From Symbiodinium natans (taxonomy: Eukaryota; Sar; Dinophyceae; Suessiales; Symbiodiniaceae), in the NCBI GenBank assembly GCA_905221605.1, contig CAJNDS010000835.1, positions 622,001 to 686,000 of the forward strand: a DNA stretch of 64,000 bases, given 5' to 3'. The translations under genes were made by a program, and so were the position numbers. Under the pieces are notes generated by a model. The model saw nothing but the letters and a program-made list of their open reading frames with translations, had not been told where the DNA came from and ran no database searches. Shown piece after piece: positions 13,107-24,778 of this stretch. The stretch's first letter is position 1, and each line of letters begins with the position of its first letter.

Positions 13107-13548
13107 GGCTTTTTCGTTTCGGGTTTTTAGGGCTTCAAGAAGGCCCCCTGAATTTCAGGTGTTGCCGGCAGCCTCCTCAGGCCGTGCTTAGAATCTTAGA
13201 AAAGGGCTATAGAAGTCCTGGGCGGTTTGCTGATGGTGCAGCGCCTGGTCCGTTTATAGTGGCCCCGTACATTCAGGGTTGGGATTTGGGGTGGAGGGCT
13301 TCTGCCAATTTGACGAGAATGTGTCCTTGGTGCGGTTTTTGAGAAGATAGGTCGTCATTGAGACTCCTGTACTACTGTACTGTACTACCACTGTACTACC
13401 CTAAGAACTGACCATCAGGCAAACAAGCCTAAACCTCAGACCCCAGAATTGTCGCGAGCGGCGACCGTCGGTTGGCCACGGGCGACCCCATAATCACAAT
13501 AATATGAAGGCCCTTAAAACCCTAAACACTTTTGATCGCATTTCTGCA

Positions 13549-13796
13549 GTTCGGGCCCCGCAGTGCTGTGGCTAGACGGGTGGTTTAAGAACGTCCCTGA
13601 CCTCACTCCAAGGAGCCCAGCGGACGCCGTGCCGGGTGCGGGGCCAGAAGCCACATTGAGCCCCAAAGCAGCGGACCTCCTCCTCGAGGCCTGCGGGCCT
13701 GCGGGCGTTGGCTGTGACGGAAGTGGTTTCTGGGAAATTATTTCGCGGCAGTTGTCAGACCTGCCAACCATCTGCAATGTCCGTTTTGCAGACTGA
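13549..13796 (+). CDS. Candidate exon, unidentified protein
   Basis: A splice-acceptor-like sequence (TTTCTGCAG, ending about 13548) opens a frame that runs to a stop at 13794-13796. The translated part (VLWLDGWFKNVPDL, then ADLLLEACGPAG and WEIISRQLSDLPTICNVRF) has ordinary protein composition, unlike the surrounding repeat-derived frames. No domain is recognised. CCCTAAA-type sequence lies just upstream of the acceptor. It could be the last exon of a gene or part of one whose other exons were not found. Confidence 0.4.
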
Positions 13797-13945
13797 GTTG
13801 CTCATGGGTCCTGCAGCAGAATTATTCCAAACGTCTGCACAGAGTGCCTGTGCTGAACGGATACCTATACAACACTCGTGAAAGGGGTTGGAATGTTGCG
13901 CCATGAAGCCTGCTTGGGCCGTAGGAGTTTTTTGTATTCCCTGGA

Positions 13946-14042
13946 AGTAGAGTAGGTCACCTTTAACCTTTTTGGGGTAGTATAATCCCCTTGTTTTCCC
14001 AAAGGTTAACCTTGAATTCCCCCAGGTTACTGGACAACTAGG
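13946..14042. mobile_element. Small repeat element, family B copy 1
   Basis: About 97 bp nearly identical to 21774-21871. Both begin AGTAGAGTAGGT, contain CTTTAACCTTTTTGGGGTAG and later CCCAAAGGTTAACCTTG, and end GGTTACTGGACAACTAG. The inner parts form an imperfect inverted repeat. The size, defined ends and similarity fit a recently dispersed MITE or introner element. Confidence 0.75.
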
Positions 14043-14689
14043 ATTCTACAGGCGGAAGCCAACAGGAGACTCCAGCGTCAGGGAAGAGCCTCAAAAGCCT
14101 CCAGAGGGCCGTGCCTTCAGGATCCTTCAGGTCCATAAACCCAATCGGATTATACATATACATATATGTATACAGTATACATATATGTATATATACATTC
14201 ATATATTCTTACGCGTTTCCAGACACATAGAGACATTTTTCCACCGAGTTTTGTCGGGCTCATCTGGTCCTCAAGGTCCCAAGGTTCTTCTGGTTTCGGA
14301 TTGGAGAGCAGATCTGCAAAGGCGGAGGTATGGACGAATGGACTCTCAAATTGGGATCCACTACCCGACGCTTGCACTTCTAGAACCCCTACGAGGGTAC
14401 CTTCGTTTAGTTGTTCAGGTGCAAGGGTCCATATGAGGACCAGCCTCCCTGAGTTCAAGCCCAAACTAAGCGCCAATTTGCCACTCTTAGACCCCACTTG
14501 AGAGCAACCCTTAACCCTAACAATCCCAGAGAACCTACATACAGACATATTTGTGTGATTTATGTGCTCGTTGAAGTGTTCTTTACTTCTACAGTTCTAC
14601 CATATACACACATGATGAATGTGCAGTATATACATATATAGATAGATATTATCTGAGTTATCTGATGACTACTATGCGTGTGCATATAT

Positions 14690-14812
14690 AAAGTGTGCAT
14701 GTATTATGAATCTATGTATGTATATGTGTATATATATATATATATACATACATACATACATACATATATATATATATATACATACATATATATATATATA
14801 TATGTACATAGC
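14690..14812. repeat. TA/CATA microsatellite
   Basis: Alternating TA and CATA/TATG units give apparent open frames on both strands that are purely tyrosine/isoleucine/histidine low-complexity sequence. These frames are not genes. Confidence 0.95.
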
Positions 14813-15084
14813 AAGGCCGCCTGGGCTGGGCAGCCAGAGGTGCCGAACCCCCGAAGGCCCACGAAGGAGGAGGAGCCGCGGTTGAGGTTGTTGGACTTTT
14901 GGGGACTTTTTGGGATGAATACTATAAGCCCTACACAAGGAATGCTGCATCCTTTCAAATAGACATAGACCCGTTCAAGCTTTTGAGGTGCATTTGCCCC
15001 CAACAAGCGGCATGTGCTAACGTCCTGCCCTAAGTATGAACTCCTGAACCATTATGAAATCCCTAAATGTCCCTCAACCCACAG

Positions 15085-15180
15085 GAGCGTCAGCGGGAGG
15101 CTTTGCCCGAGACGGTGGCCCGACTCGTGGAGAAGATGGTCACCGACATGGCCACTCTTCCTCAAGAGAGTTCGGGCTCT
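15085..15180 (+). CDS. Candidate exon, unidentified protein
   Basis: The acceptor-like sequence CCTCAACCCACAG precedes an open segment reading ERQREALPETVARLVEKM, then VTDMATLPQESSG, which is amphipathic-helix-like and clearly protein-like. TTTAGGG copies begin immediately after it (15190 onward), as in other exons here. The gene is unidentified and the donor site is not resolved. Confidence 0.45.
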
Positions 15181-15523
15181 TTGGGTTTTTAGGGTTTAGG
15201 GATTAGGGTTTAGGGTATCTGCAACAAAGGGAAACTTGAGGGTGTTAGGGTTTAGGGTTAAATGTAGGGTTTAAGCTGCCACAGGAGCCCTGAGGCGACA
15301 AGGGTTTAGGGTTTAGGGTTTATGCAACAAAGGGAAAGTTTATGGTTTATGAGGCAATGCTTCCTGTGCAGCAAGGAGATGCCACAAGAACCTCAAGAGT
15401 ACAAGAAGCGGCCTCCCAGAGCCCCGCAAAGCTTGTCTACCCGGTACCCGGTCAGAAATAACCTGCGGGACCACATGCACCTTCAAAATGGGGTCGTATA
15501 CACCCTGTACCACCATTGCCACC

Positions 15524-15629
15524 ATGAGCATCAGCTGGCAAAGCCCGTGAGCATCAGCCGGCAAAGCCCGCGCATCATGAGCATCAGCTGGCAAAGCCCG
15601 TGAGCATCAGCCGGCAAAGCTTGCGCATC
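15524..15629. repeat. 53-bp tandem repeat, two copies
   Basis: Two successive copies (15524-15576 and 15577-15629) of a unit beginning ATGAGCATCAGCTGGCAAAG. Each unit contains two related half-units (GAGCATCAGCYGGCAAAGC). Confidence 0.85.
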
Positions 15630-17422
15630 ATAAACCGCCGTGTTTTGTTGCATTACTAGTATTCATTCTGGGTTCCCAAGGACAAGAAGAATAGTTCAGC
15701 CCAAGGCAATCGAGCTCTGCATCCTTGGCTGTAAATCCCTTCTCTGCATGTTGCTGAAAGTTTTCGATCAGGGCCCCTTGCAGGTAGGCTTGAGATGGCG
15801 AGTAGGACTTTCACGCTGGCCCTGAGCCGATACTCTACATCTTCTATCTTTCATGTAAAATTCTGGCACATTCTTCGATAACCCGATAAGCCCTGTAACC
15901 CTAAACCCTGGAAACTGGAAACCTTATTGCAAGCTCAAGAAGGCGCAAGCTTTGCCGAGGACACACTGACTGCTTCGCTTGCAGCACTGGAAGCCCGACT
16001 GGCACGTACAGAGGTGCCACATGAAAGAGAGAAGAGAGAAGAGAGGTATTGAGGCTTTTTGGTGGCAAGACAGGGGTGTGTATGGTCCATATACTCTGCG
16101 CACATGAACCCTCAAATCGGGATCATGTACCCTGCGCTACCCGTCCCAGCCCATAGCAGGGTAGCTGAACCTGTTTCAGCCCGTTCCTGGCCTTGATCCT
16201 ACGAACCATGGAAACTTATCCCCTAAGACCGATCAACCCAAGCCAAGGAACTAAAATCTTCAGGCCGAAGCCGATCATCCCCGGGACCTCATAGCCATGA
16301 TCCCTAGACAACCCCACCTCAAGCCTTGGGTATATGAACCAGAATTGGGATCAGATGGGCTTGATACTACTCTCAACCCAATTAGGGTTAACGTACCCTA
16401 AACGCTTCTAGGATAAATTCGCTTCGTCCAAGCCCCACCGAACTTCCCTAAGCCCTATACCTTGACCTTAGAAGCCTAAAACCCCAAAACCCCTAAAACC
16501 CAAACCCCGAAAGCCTAAACCCAAATCCCTTCCCCCGAACCCCAAAACTAATCCCTCAAAATCCCAATCCCTCAAAACCCCCTAAACCCCCTAAACCCTA
16601 AACCCTAAACCCTAAACCCAACACACCCGGCGAGGCCATAACCGCGGAGGTGGCGCAGCTGCTACAGGCCCGGGCCATCCCCAAGGTGGCATGGGGGGGG
16701 GGGGGGGGGGGGTAGGGTTTGAAGGGTCGATGTCTCGAGGTGCAGAAGGGTTTAATTCAAGGGTTTTGTTGGAGGTTTTTTGGGGGTTTGGGAGAAGAAA
16801 GGGGCCACCGCACCTTTTAAACAATCATGCCGCCAGACCTTTAAAAACAAATCCGGCGGAACATTTTTTGGCGATAATCTGCAAGCAAAAACTGCCACAC
16901 CTTTCCTTTTAAAGAATAATTCTATCACTCCTTTAGTGTGGCGTCACACCTTTGAAAACGAAACTTCTTCGCCGGAAGGGTTTCGGCTAGGCGGGACTTC
17001 TCCTGCCTAGGTCCGCCGCAGGGAGGTCGGGAATTGGATTGCCTGAGGTATTTCCCTGAAAACGCTGAGGGATCAAAACCTTAATTCTTAATCCCTAAGC
17101 GACTCTACTTCCACTACGCGTACTTCCATTGCAATAACCCCGTGCGAAGCTCATGTAGCGGCATAACCACCTGTAACTGTGCGCTCACTGCGATCTACTG
17201 GCCACCAGCTAGTTGTACCATCTCAGTTGGCTCCTGCTGCTACTGCTTGCCTTGCTACCAGCACGAGCAGAACTGACTATATGTTGAGCTATACTACGAG
17301 CTCAGTGCAGGTTCACCATATCAGATTTCATTTGGATCCTTCAACCGACAGTTAAGCACCGCTGCCTGTCAGCCTGAAGCGGATTCTTGAAGATTCCTTG
17401 GCTTAGATAGCGGCCATTTGGC

Positions 17423-18789
17423 ATGGAAACGGCTACGATGCCTGTGCACTTCGAGACAGGAGTCGGGAATGGAGAGCTGTGTGTGCCAATGCGTGGCAGC
17501 ATTTGCCATGAGTCCGAGGCTCCATGGAAAGGAGTCAAAAATCAAATGCCTGTGAAAGCTCCCCAGCCCAGATTCTTGCACCAAGAAGTCGGCGATGACA
17601 AGCCGTTCACCAACAACTCGAACAACGCCAAGCTCTTGACAAACAATTCCGGCAACAATGTGAAACCGGAGTCCGTGAACGAAGAGATCAGCAATGTTAT
17701 TGCGCAAGATTGCATTGGTCAAGCGCCAGTGACCTTGTTGCGACCGCTTGCACAAGGGGCTGAGCACCACATGTGCGCCAAAGATGTGAAGACCACCCAA
17801 AACACCCAGACCAGCCAGACGCAACCCGCCTCAATGACATGGAACGCAAATCGGAACTTGGAGGGCATCCCGCTGTCCAGCGGCTTGCAAACGCTGACTT
17901 TTGGCAGGGACTTCAATCAGAGTCTGGTTGGTGTCACGCTGCCAAACAGCCTTCACACTTTGATCTTTGGCGAGTCCTTCAACCAAAGCGTAGAAAGTGT
18001 CACTTTTCCAAGTGGCCTACGGACTCTCATTTTTGGCGATCGGTTCAACCAGAGCTTGAACGGTGTGATGTTGCCAGATAGCTTGCAGACGCTGGCTTTT
18101 GGCAGTGACTTCGACAGGAGTTTGGATGATGTCGTGCTGCCCAGCGGCCTGCAGACGTTGACCTTCGGCAGGGACTTCAATCAGAGCTTGGAGGATGTGA
18201 CACTTCCCAGCGATCTACACACATTGATCTTCGGTGATTACTCGGACGAGAGCTTGCGGAATGTCAAGCTGCCGAGCAGTCTTCAAACATTGATGCTCGG
18301 CAAGTATTGCAATCAGAGCTTGGAGACGGTGGCGCTTCCTGAGTCGCTACGGACATTAACTTTCGGCGAGCGTTTCAATCAGAGCCTCAAGGGCATCACG
18401 CTCCCCAGTGGCTTGCAGACACTTATCTTCGGCGATGCTTTCAATCAGAGTCTGGAAGGCGTTCTGCTTCCGAGCAGTCTGTTGACGTTGACTTTTGGCA
18501 GTGATTTCAATCAGAGGATGGAGTTTGTCAACTTGCCCAGCAAGTTGCAGATGCTGATCTTCGGCCCCGATTTCAATCAAAGTCTGAAATTTGTTTCATG
18601 GCCAAACAGCTTGGAGACCTTGACATTCCGGGGAGATTTCAATCAGAGTCTGGAGGGCGTGGCGTTGCCAGACAGTCTGATCAGTTTGACCTTCGGCTGG
18701 AACTTAATCAGAGCTTGCAAGCCGTCAAGCTGCCCGGAAACCTGCAGACCTTGACCTTCGGCAACGATTTCAACCAGAGCCTAGACTGA
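17423..18789 (+). CDS. FNIP-repeat protein, frameshifted near its 3' end
   Basis: The ATG at 17423 opens 443 codons. The first ~140 residues are hydrophilic and Asn/Gln/Thr-rich without a recognised domain. From about residue 142, twelve repeats of 23 residues follow, each of the form F(N)QSL..V.LP.SL.TL.FG, matching the FNIP repeat (a leucine-rich-repeat relative known from Dictyostelium and, from memory, common in dinoflagellates). Near 18695 the frame breaks: TGGAACTTAATCAGAGC appears to have lost one base relative to the TTCAATCAGAGC of other repeats. Two more repeats continue in the +1 frame to a stop at about 18787-18789. This is either a pseudogenic change, an assembly error or an unrecognised splice. 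The repeat structure suggests a protein-binding solenoid; the cellular role is unknown. Confidence 0.75.
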
Positions 18790-18799
18790 ATTTGACACT

Positions 18800-19148
18800 A
18801 ACTTTTAGGGTTTAGGGCGTTTAGGGTTTAAGCGCTGTCCATTCAATAAGGGTTTTAGGAACTGTGTGTCCATCTTTGAGTGTGCTGGCGCCGACCTCAG
18901 ACCATGCTTCGAAAAGGGACTGTATTCGTAACAAGAGGTGGATCATGTTCAACATTGGTTTTCACTACAACCCACAAAGCACGTGCTAATCCGCAAGCGG
19001 CTTTATCCAAAGCATGTACGAAGCAAGAAACTTTTTAAAGACCTTGTTGAAAACTGCGTATAGAATGCGCCAAGCCCCCCCCCCCCCCCACCCTCTCAAA
19101 GCAGTTCCCGAAGCAACGTCCGGAGAAACCCTAGACCCTAAACCACAG
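18800..19148. other. TTTAGGG...CCCTAAA-bounded spacer, possible intron
   Basis: TTTTAGGGTTTAGGG copies begin just after the FNIP gene (about 18810). CCCTAGACCCTAAACCACAG, resembling a splice acceptor, lies at 19129-19148. The two ends are therefore inverted repeats and the interval could be an intron. A poly-C tract lies at 19076-19090. Confidence 0.4.
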
Positions 19149-19215
19149 GAGCCTGAGGGATGTGGTCCTGCCGTGTGGCCTTCAGACCTTGACCTTTGGC
19201 CGCCTTTGGCCCCTG
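19149..19215 (+). pseudogene. FNIP-repeat fragment
   Basis: After an acceptor-like ACCACAG, the + strand reads LRDVVLPCGLQTLTFG, one recognisable FNIP unit. The next unit is degenerate. It is either a short exon linking the two FNIP blocks or a decayed copy. Confidence 0.45.
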
Positions 19216-19637
19216 TCAATTCAGTTCATGGTGTAAATCATGATCGGCATAAAGGGGACAGTTAAAAGGGGTTGAAATGGGATTTAGAGTTTAGGGTGCT
19301 AAACAACGGAGCTATAAGCTTTGGGCTTTCGCAAGGGTTTGGAGTTTGAGGAGTTGGGTTTCTCTTCGAAAATGCTTCTCATAGGATGGGGGTTTAGGGT
19401 TTAGGGTTCATGTCTAGAAGAGTTATGGAAAATGATGATCATGAAGAAAGACAAGAACTAACAAAAAACACGGTTTACTCCAGAAATCGGACCTCGGCAA
19501 AAGGCATCGTCATCATTAGACACCGCGCATAGTTTGCATTGAGTTGATGCTGATCGAAATAATGAGTTTGGGGGCGTTTAAGTTTAAGAGTTGAAGAAGC
19601 ATCATGACATGAGAAAAGCCCTCTTAACACTCCAACA

Positions 19638-20102
19638 GCAACTGTGAGGACATTTGGCTGGAAGTTCAACCAGAGCTTGCAAGGTGTGACCTTGCCTGAG
19701 AGCCTTGAGACATTAACCTTTGGCAGTGATTTCAACGAGCCTTTAAACGGCATCACCTTGCCGGGCAGTTTGCGCATGTTGACATTCTGTGGGGATTTCA
19801 ATCAAAGCTTGGATGACGTCAAGTTGCCAAGCAGCCTACAGGCGTTGACTTTCGGCTGGTGTTTCAATCAGAGTTTAGAAGCTGTTGCGCTGCCAAGCAG
19901 CCTGCACACGCTGACCTTAGGTGCGAATTTCAACCAGAGCCTGCAAGGCGTCGAGCTGCCAAGCAGCCTCCAGACATTGAAGCTTCGTGGGCGGTATAGC
20001 CAGAGCCTCCAAGATGTCTCGCTGCCAAGCAGCCTCCAGACATTGACCATTGGAGAATCTATCATTTCTGTAGCCGAAGTCGCGAAGCACAGAACTACCT
20101 GA
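19638..20102 (+). CDS. FNIP-repeat exon, second block
   Basis: An acceptor-like ACTCCAACAG (ending about 19641) precedes an open frame with six to seven FNIP units: TFGWKFNQSLQGVTLPESL, then LTFGSDFNEPLNGITLPGSL, and so on. The frame stops at 20100-20102. The last unit is degenerate (IGESIIS). It could be the 3' exon of the frameshifted gene upstream or the remnant of a tandem duplicate. The spacing of about 850 bp and the shared repeat consensus fit either reading. Farther downstream, 20250-20300 on the + strand still reads VPSSLRMPAI, a decayed unit. Confidence 0.6.
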   Translation, partial: ATVRTFGWKFNQSLQGVTLPESLETLTFGSDFNEPLNGITLPGSLRMLTFCGDFNQSLDDVKLPSSLQALTFGWCFNQSLEAVALPSSLHTLTLGANFNQSLQGVELPSSLQTLKLRGRYSQSLQDVSLPSSLQTLTIGESIISVAEVAKHRTT

Positions 20103-21773
20103 TAGCCTGGGGAACCAAATGGGCTCTAGAAAACTTAAAGGGTTCATAATGGTCCAAAAACCTTCATAGGGATTACGTATAGCATACAGGTAGACGACCC
20201 CCCATTTTTAGGTTCATCTGGTCCCCAAGAGGAGCCGATCGGAGTTTGAAGGAAGCGTCGGGCATCGCGGTGCCAAGCAGCCTGCGCATGCCTGCGATCC
20301 ACTTCAGAGCTTCCGGAAGTCCCTTTCATTTCAGTATCGCAACCTGCAGGTGCATTGCCCAGCAGCTGAAGACCTTGATCCTTTCTGGGGGGCTTTCGCA
20401 AATGTGTGTGCTGAAAAAGTAGCTTTGCGGCGTCTTGAGTCTTATCGGTTTAGGCGATGATGCGGTTTAAGGTTCAGGGGTTTAGGGTTTCAGCTCGGAA
20501 GGGGAAGGGGTTGAGCCTCGGGACTTGTGTTTAGGCTTGGGGGAGGGAGGGGGAGGGAGGGAGAGCCAGGCAAGTTTGGCATGGAAGTGAAGTCGATGAA
20601 GCGGTCCAAAGTTCAATATTGTGCTTAAGCGTGAAGTCAAAATTTCAGTCGGATTCAACTTTTTCTTCTGGGCAAGGATTAGGCTCATGTCAGGCTGCAC
20701 TGTTCCATCCTACTCGTATGGCAGGTCCCGAGGGCGCGCGGTGAGCCTGTAGCGTCGATGGGTGCGCATAGTGAGCCTGTAGCTTTGATGAGCTCTTGAG
20801 CGTGAGTATCGATGGAGGGCATGGATTGAGCAATTGCCTAAAGATGCAGCTTGTCTGAGTTCGATAGCTCTGTTACTTTGGGGGGCATTGCTGGAGAGAT
20901 CTGACAGGGACTCTCGGGGAGGGGGACTGCAATGTCAGTCAATGGACGGCACCAGCTGGACAAGAGATGCTCCGGCAAAGCGCGACAGCGGTAGAGTCAG
21001 TACATCTGCCTGGACCGATGTTAGGCATTGAGAGCAACTCGAGGCCATGCTGACATCAAGCAGTATACGCTTCAGAGCTGGCTTATTCATGCACAGCAGC
21101 AGGGATGCGCGCACGAGCAGCGGACGAAGCCGAGCAAGCAGTGACCAGCTCAGCTCAGCGGCTCCTCAAACAAGGCTGAAACTGTCCTGAAAGCCCGCAA
21201 ACACAAAGACAAGACCAAGACGTCACAGTCAGATCTACTCTGAAGTGACGCTGCTTGCAGCATGTCCGTGCAGCTGCAGAAGGCCCGGACCACCGCTGCA
21301 CACCGGGCATGGCATACTTAGTCAATGGCAGGCTTTGCTTCATGTCATGACTTCAAGCGCGCGGTGCCACACCACCAATGTTTGTGCTGCAGTGGGGGCT
21401 GAAACGAGATTAGTTGGAGCTCCAGGGCCATGTTACATACTTCGTGGCTGTCATTTTGTTGCTCGCCGTATAGTGCGCGTGGACATGGTGATGCGGTTTC
21501 CCCCGACAGGCTCGCGGCAGGACGTGGAGTTCTGCAAGGTCGTGCGGGTGCATTGGGTTTTTTCTGAGCCTTCGGAAAGCACGTCTGTAGAGCATATCGC
21601 CAACCCCCCGGCCCCCGCCCCCCCTCTCCTCCTCAACAATGGAGACCCTTCCATAAGGGCTCTTCCGTCGGGGTAGGCGGGGGGAGGGCCAACGTTTCCC
21701 ATTCTCAGTGGGTTGTTCGAAAGCTAGCGGAGCGAGACTTGAGTTTGTCCATCCCCAAGTGGGTTCAGCCTAG

Positions 21774-21871
21774 TAGTAGAGTAGGTAACCTTTAACCTTT
21801 TTGGGGTAGTATACTCCCCTTGTAATCCCAAAGGTTAACCTTGAATTCCCCCAGGTTACTGGACAACTAGG
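21774..21871. mobile_element. Small repeat element, family B copy 2
   Basis: Nearly identical over its whole length to 13946-14042, with only a handful of base differences and the same ends. It is followed directly by TTTAGGG-type sequence. It probably belongs to an active or recently active MITE/introner family. Confidence 0.75.
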
Positions 21872-22945
21872 TTTAGGGATGAGGGATATAGGGTTCAGCA
21901 AGAGACAAGAGCGACAGCAGTACGTAGCAGTACCGTGTGCGCGTCTCAGCCCATCAGCGTGCAGGGTTTTAGGGTGGGGGTCTAGTCATCTAGTCAACAG
22001 AACCAGCAAGAAGAACCCTACCTTAAATAAGAACCAAAACCTATTTTTGAAGGCTACCACTACAAAAAAAGTAGGTGTTGGGTTCTGAAGGTAGTGCTTC
22101 GTAGGTCTCCACGCTCGCACTTGCGGAGGGTGGTGCAATGACTTGACCTCAGCTGCACTCTTCCTGATGTGGGGGTTTGCGAAATTAGGGTTTCAAGGTG
22201 TAGGGTTTAGGGATGTTAAGGGTTTAGGAAGTTTAGGATTTTAGGGTGTTGGGTTTAGGGTTTAGGGAACTTATATTGGGACCCTTATTCTAAGGGGATC
22301 CTGCTTTTTTGGGGGTCTATTTTGGGGATCCCCTATCTTCGCAAACCCCCTTTTATTATTCTTGCTGGGAAGGACCTTGTCCGTTCACGATGCATGAACG
22401 TCAACTCAGTTTAGACTTGTGGTTGATGTACATGCATTTGAGTACATCCAAGCAACTTAGCGTGCTGTGTTTCAGGGTGCCCCCGGTGGTTGCGCACGTT
22501 GACAGTGGGGCATTTTGAAGCTCGTATCGCCCGAGCCGCTTAAACTTGTTGGTTACCGGCCGCTGCCTTGGCGCCTCGCAAGCATGGGGGGGGCAAGCAA
22601 GACGGGAAATCTCTTTGTCACACCTGAACTTCTTGCAGACTTCCTGGCTCAAACATACGATGCATACCCCCCTCCCCCCCCTCCCCAAGTTCCAAACACC
22701 ATGGAGGGCTCCCCAACAGTGCCCGCAGACCCTAGGCCTAAGTCCAGGAGGCCTTACTTGGAAGGTCATGGGTAGTGAGAATAGGTTGTTTTTTTTTCAA
22801 TTCCCTTCTATAACGAGTTATGCTTATAGCTACCCATCAACATAGAACGGCACTTGTACCCTACCCGTGAGAACCTCCAAGCAGAACCTCCGGAGTAAGA
22901 CCCCAAGAGGGCCCCAATCCACCTCAACTGGAACGTCGCTAAAGA

Positions 22946-22994
22946 CTTTAGGGTTTAGAGTTTAGGGTTTAGGGTTTAGGGTTTAGGGTTTAGG
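22946..22994. repeat. TTTAGGG array
   Basis: About six near-perfect TTTAGGG units, followed about 170 bp downstream by CCCTAAA units in the opposite orientation (about 23162-23192). Confidence 0.9.
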
Positions 22995-24730
22995 TAAGAT
23001 GAGCTCTTGTACCCTTCGACCCCAAACCCCGAATGCAGCACGCTGAGCGGGGTCCTTATTCCCCTCCCCCTGAAGTAAGGCTTAGGAACCCTTACCATTT
23101 AACTGATTTCGAACCTCCTCCCCTTAAACACTCCATACAGTACACAGTATACCCAATAATTTAAACCCTAAACGGGACCCTGAACCCTAAACCCCTGGAT
23201 CCGAGTGCAGCCATGGACTTTTATGAGTGGCTGCAGGAATGGCACCGCCCACTCGAGCCGTGGAACTGCAACTAGTCTGAATCTGTTGGGGGTTAGGTCT
23301 TAGGGTTATATGGGGTAGGGACGGTTAGGGTAAGAGGGTGTTATATGGGTTCTGATATGTGTTTTTGGGTTAGAGGGTCTTAGGGTATGTTTGGTTTACA
23401 GGGGTTTTCTGGGTTTTGAGGCAAGCCCGGCTTAATGTTGTCAGGTTGTTGTTTAAGTCTTTGATGATTACTGAGCCCTTTTCTACCGGGGGTTCTTGTG
23501 GAAGAGGGTGCATACCAAAGCTACGCTGCACATGACCAGCTGGAGATCCACATGCTGCTTCTAGTGCCGCCGCCTCGTGTGGAGATGTTGGCGCGAAGCA
23601 GCCTTAGATTTTAAGCAGAATCGAAGCTCAAGTTCTTTACGTCGTTACGTGTTGCAGGTTTCGAGTTTTTTGGTACTGGCTGGTCATACCGTTGCCAAGA
23701 GCATCGTCGATATTTGACCTCTGTTAATTCTAAAATATTCTACACATCGGAATCAGGTACCGACGTGTCGGGGAAGGTCATGCGGATCCCGAGCTACCAA
23801 ACCTGGCAGACACGGACTTTTATCGCTGCACCTTGGGGCAGCAATGGTCACTCAGGGTAACCGGGGCAATGGCGGACCACCACAAGAGCCATGTAAGTGT
23901 AAATTAATGCAATACTTAGATTTTTACTATGAGTATCAACATGGATACAAATAGAATTTTGTTGACTCGCTTATATTCATGTATGTTGTTCGTTCATCCT
24001 TTGGTGGTTATACCCATATAGTTCAATTCGGCTACAAAAGCCGGCCCATAATGTCGATCAACCCCTATAGTAAGTGCGCCACTGTCATTCCCGAAGTTTC
24101 TCTCCGAATCCTGTAGGCGACGCTTGCAGATAGAGGCCCTCAAGCATGCAAACGGCTCGTCTGCATGCTGCTTGTCTGTCTCCAAACCCTGAACCTAGTA
24201 TAAGTTCTACCCTAAAATCATGCTTTTATCTTGGGGGAGAGTGATGGGCCACCGTGTCTGAGGCCACCCTGGCTGCCCTTCTCTACTTTGTGCGGCTTGG
24301 CACATGAGGACAGGAGGTTATAGAACCTTGCGCGAAGGACACAAAGTCTCATTACATAAACGTCGGTTTAGGGTTTACTTTATAGGGTGCAGCGCTTAGG
24401 GCTTCAGGGTTTGGGGTTGAGCGTAACATCCCTAAACCCCAGAGAATCCGCCCAGGTGGGAGAGGGCACCTTGCCACTCAACACGAGTGACGGCTCCTTG
24501 GTCAAATGGACGTGTTGAGGGAGTAGCGTTTGGCACACGACTGGCTAAGAAAAGGGCATATTATATGAGCCCTAAATTCAGGATTGAATGCTACAGGGTG
24601 CTAGATGCCTGCACGGACTAGTAACTAGTTCGCATGTCATCCTTATCACTCTCAAGTCTTTCAAGGCTATTACCAACAGCCAGCAGTCCAAAGAATCTTG
24701 GGTCAAGCCTGTGCTGGAAACTGGAGACGT

Positions 24731-24778
24731 GAGACTCCAGCCAGAACTTCACGCAGGCCCTGAGGAAGTACAACAAAG
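24731..24778 (+). CDS. Possible TPR-type exon fragment
   Basis: After an acceptor-like CTCCAG the + strand reads NFTQALRKYNKVL before a stop. This resembles the helix of a tetratricopeptide repeat of the kind found in cyclophilin-40/FKBP-type chaperone cofactors. It is only about 15 residues, so the call is weak. Confidence 0.2.

Larger units (their letters stand above)
13107..17422. other. Repeat-rich stretch with scattered candidate exons
   Basis: This stretch separates the WD40 and FNIP genes. Apart from the candidate exons and repeats listed separately, it holds CCCTAAA-type runs (notably 16560-16619), a poly-G tract (16691-16713), AT microsatellites (14150-14205) and GC-rich sequence with no supported gene. 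Confidence 0.5.

Noticed and set aside
14672-15006. Open frames of 92-100 codons on both strands
   Set aside because: They cross a TA/CATA microsatellite and are low-complexity Tyr/Ile/His sequence.
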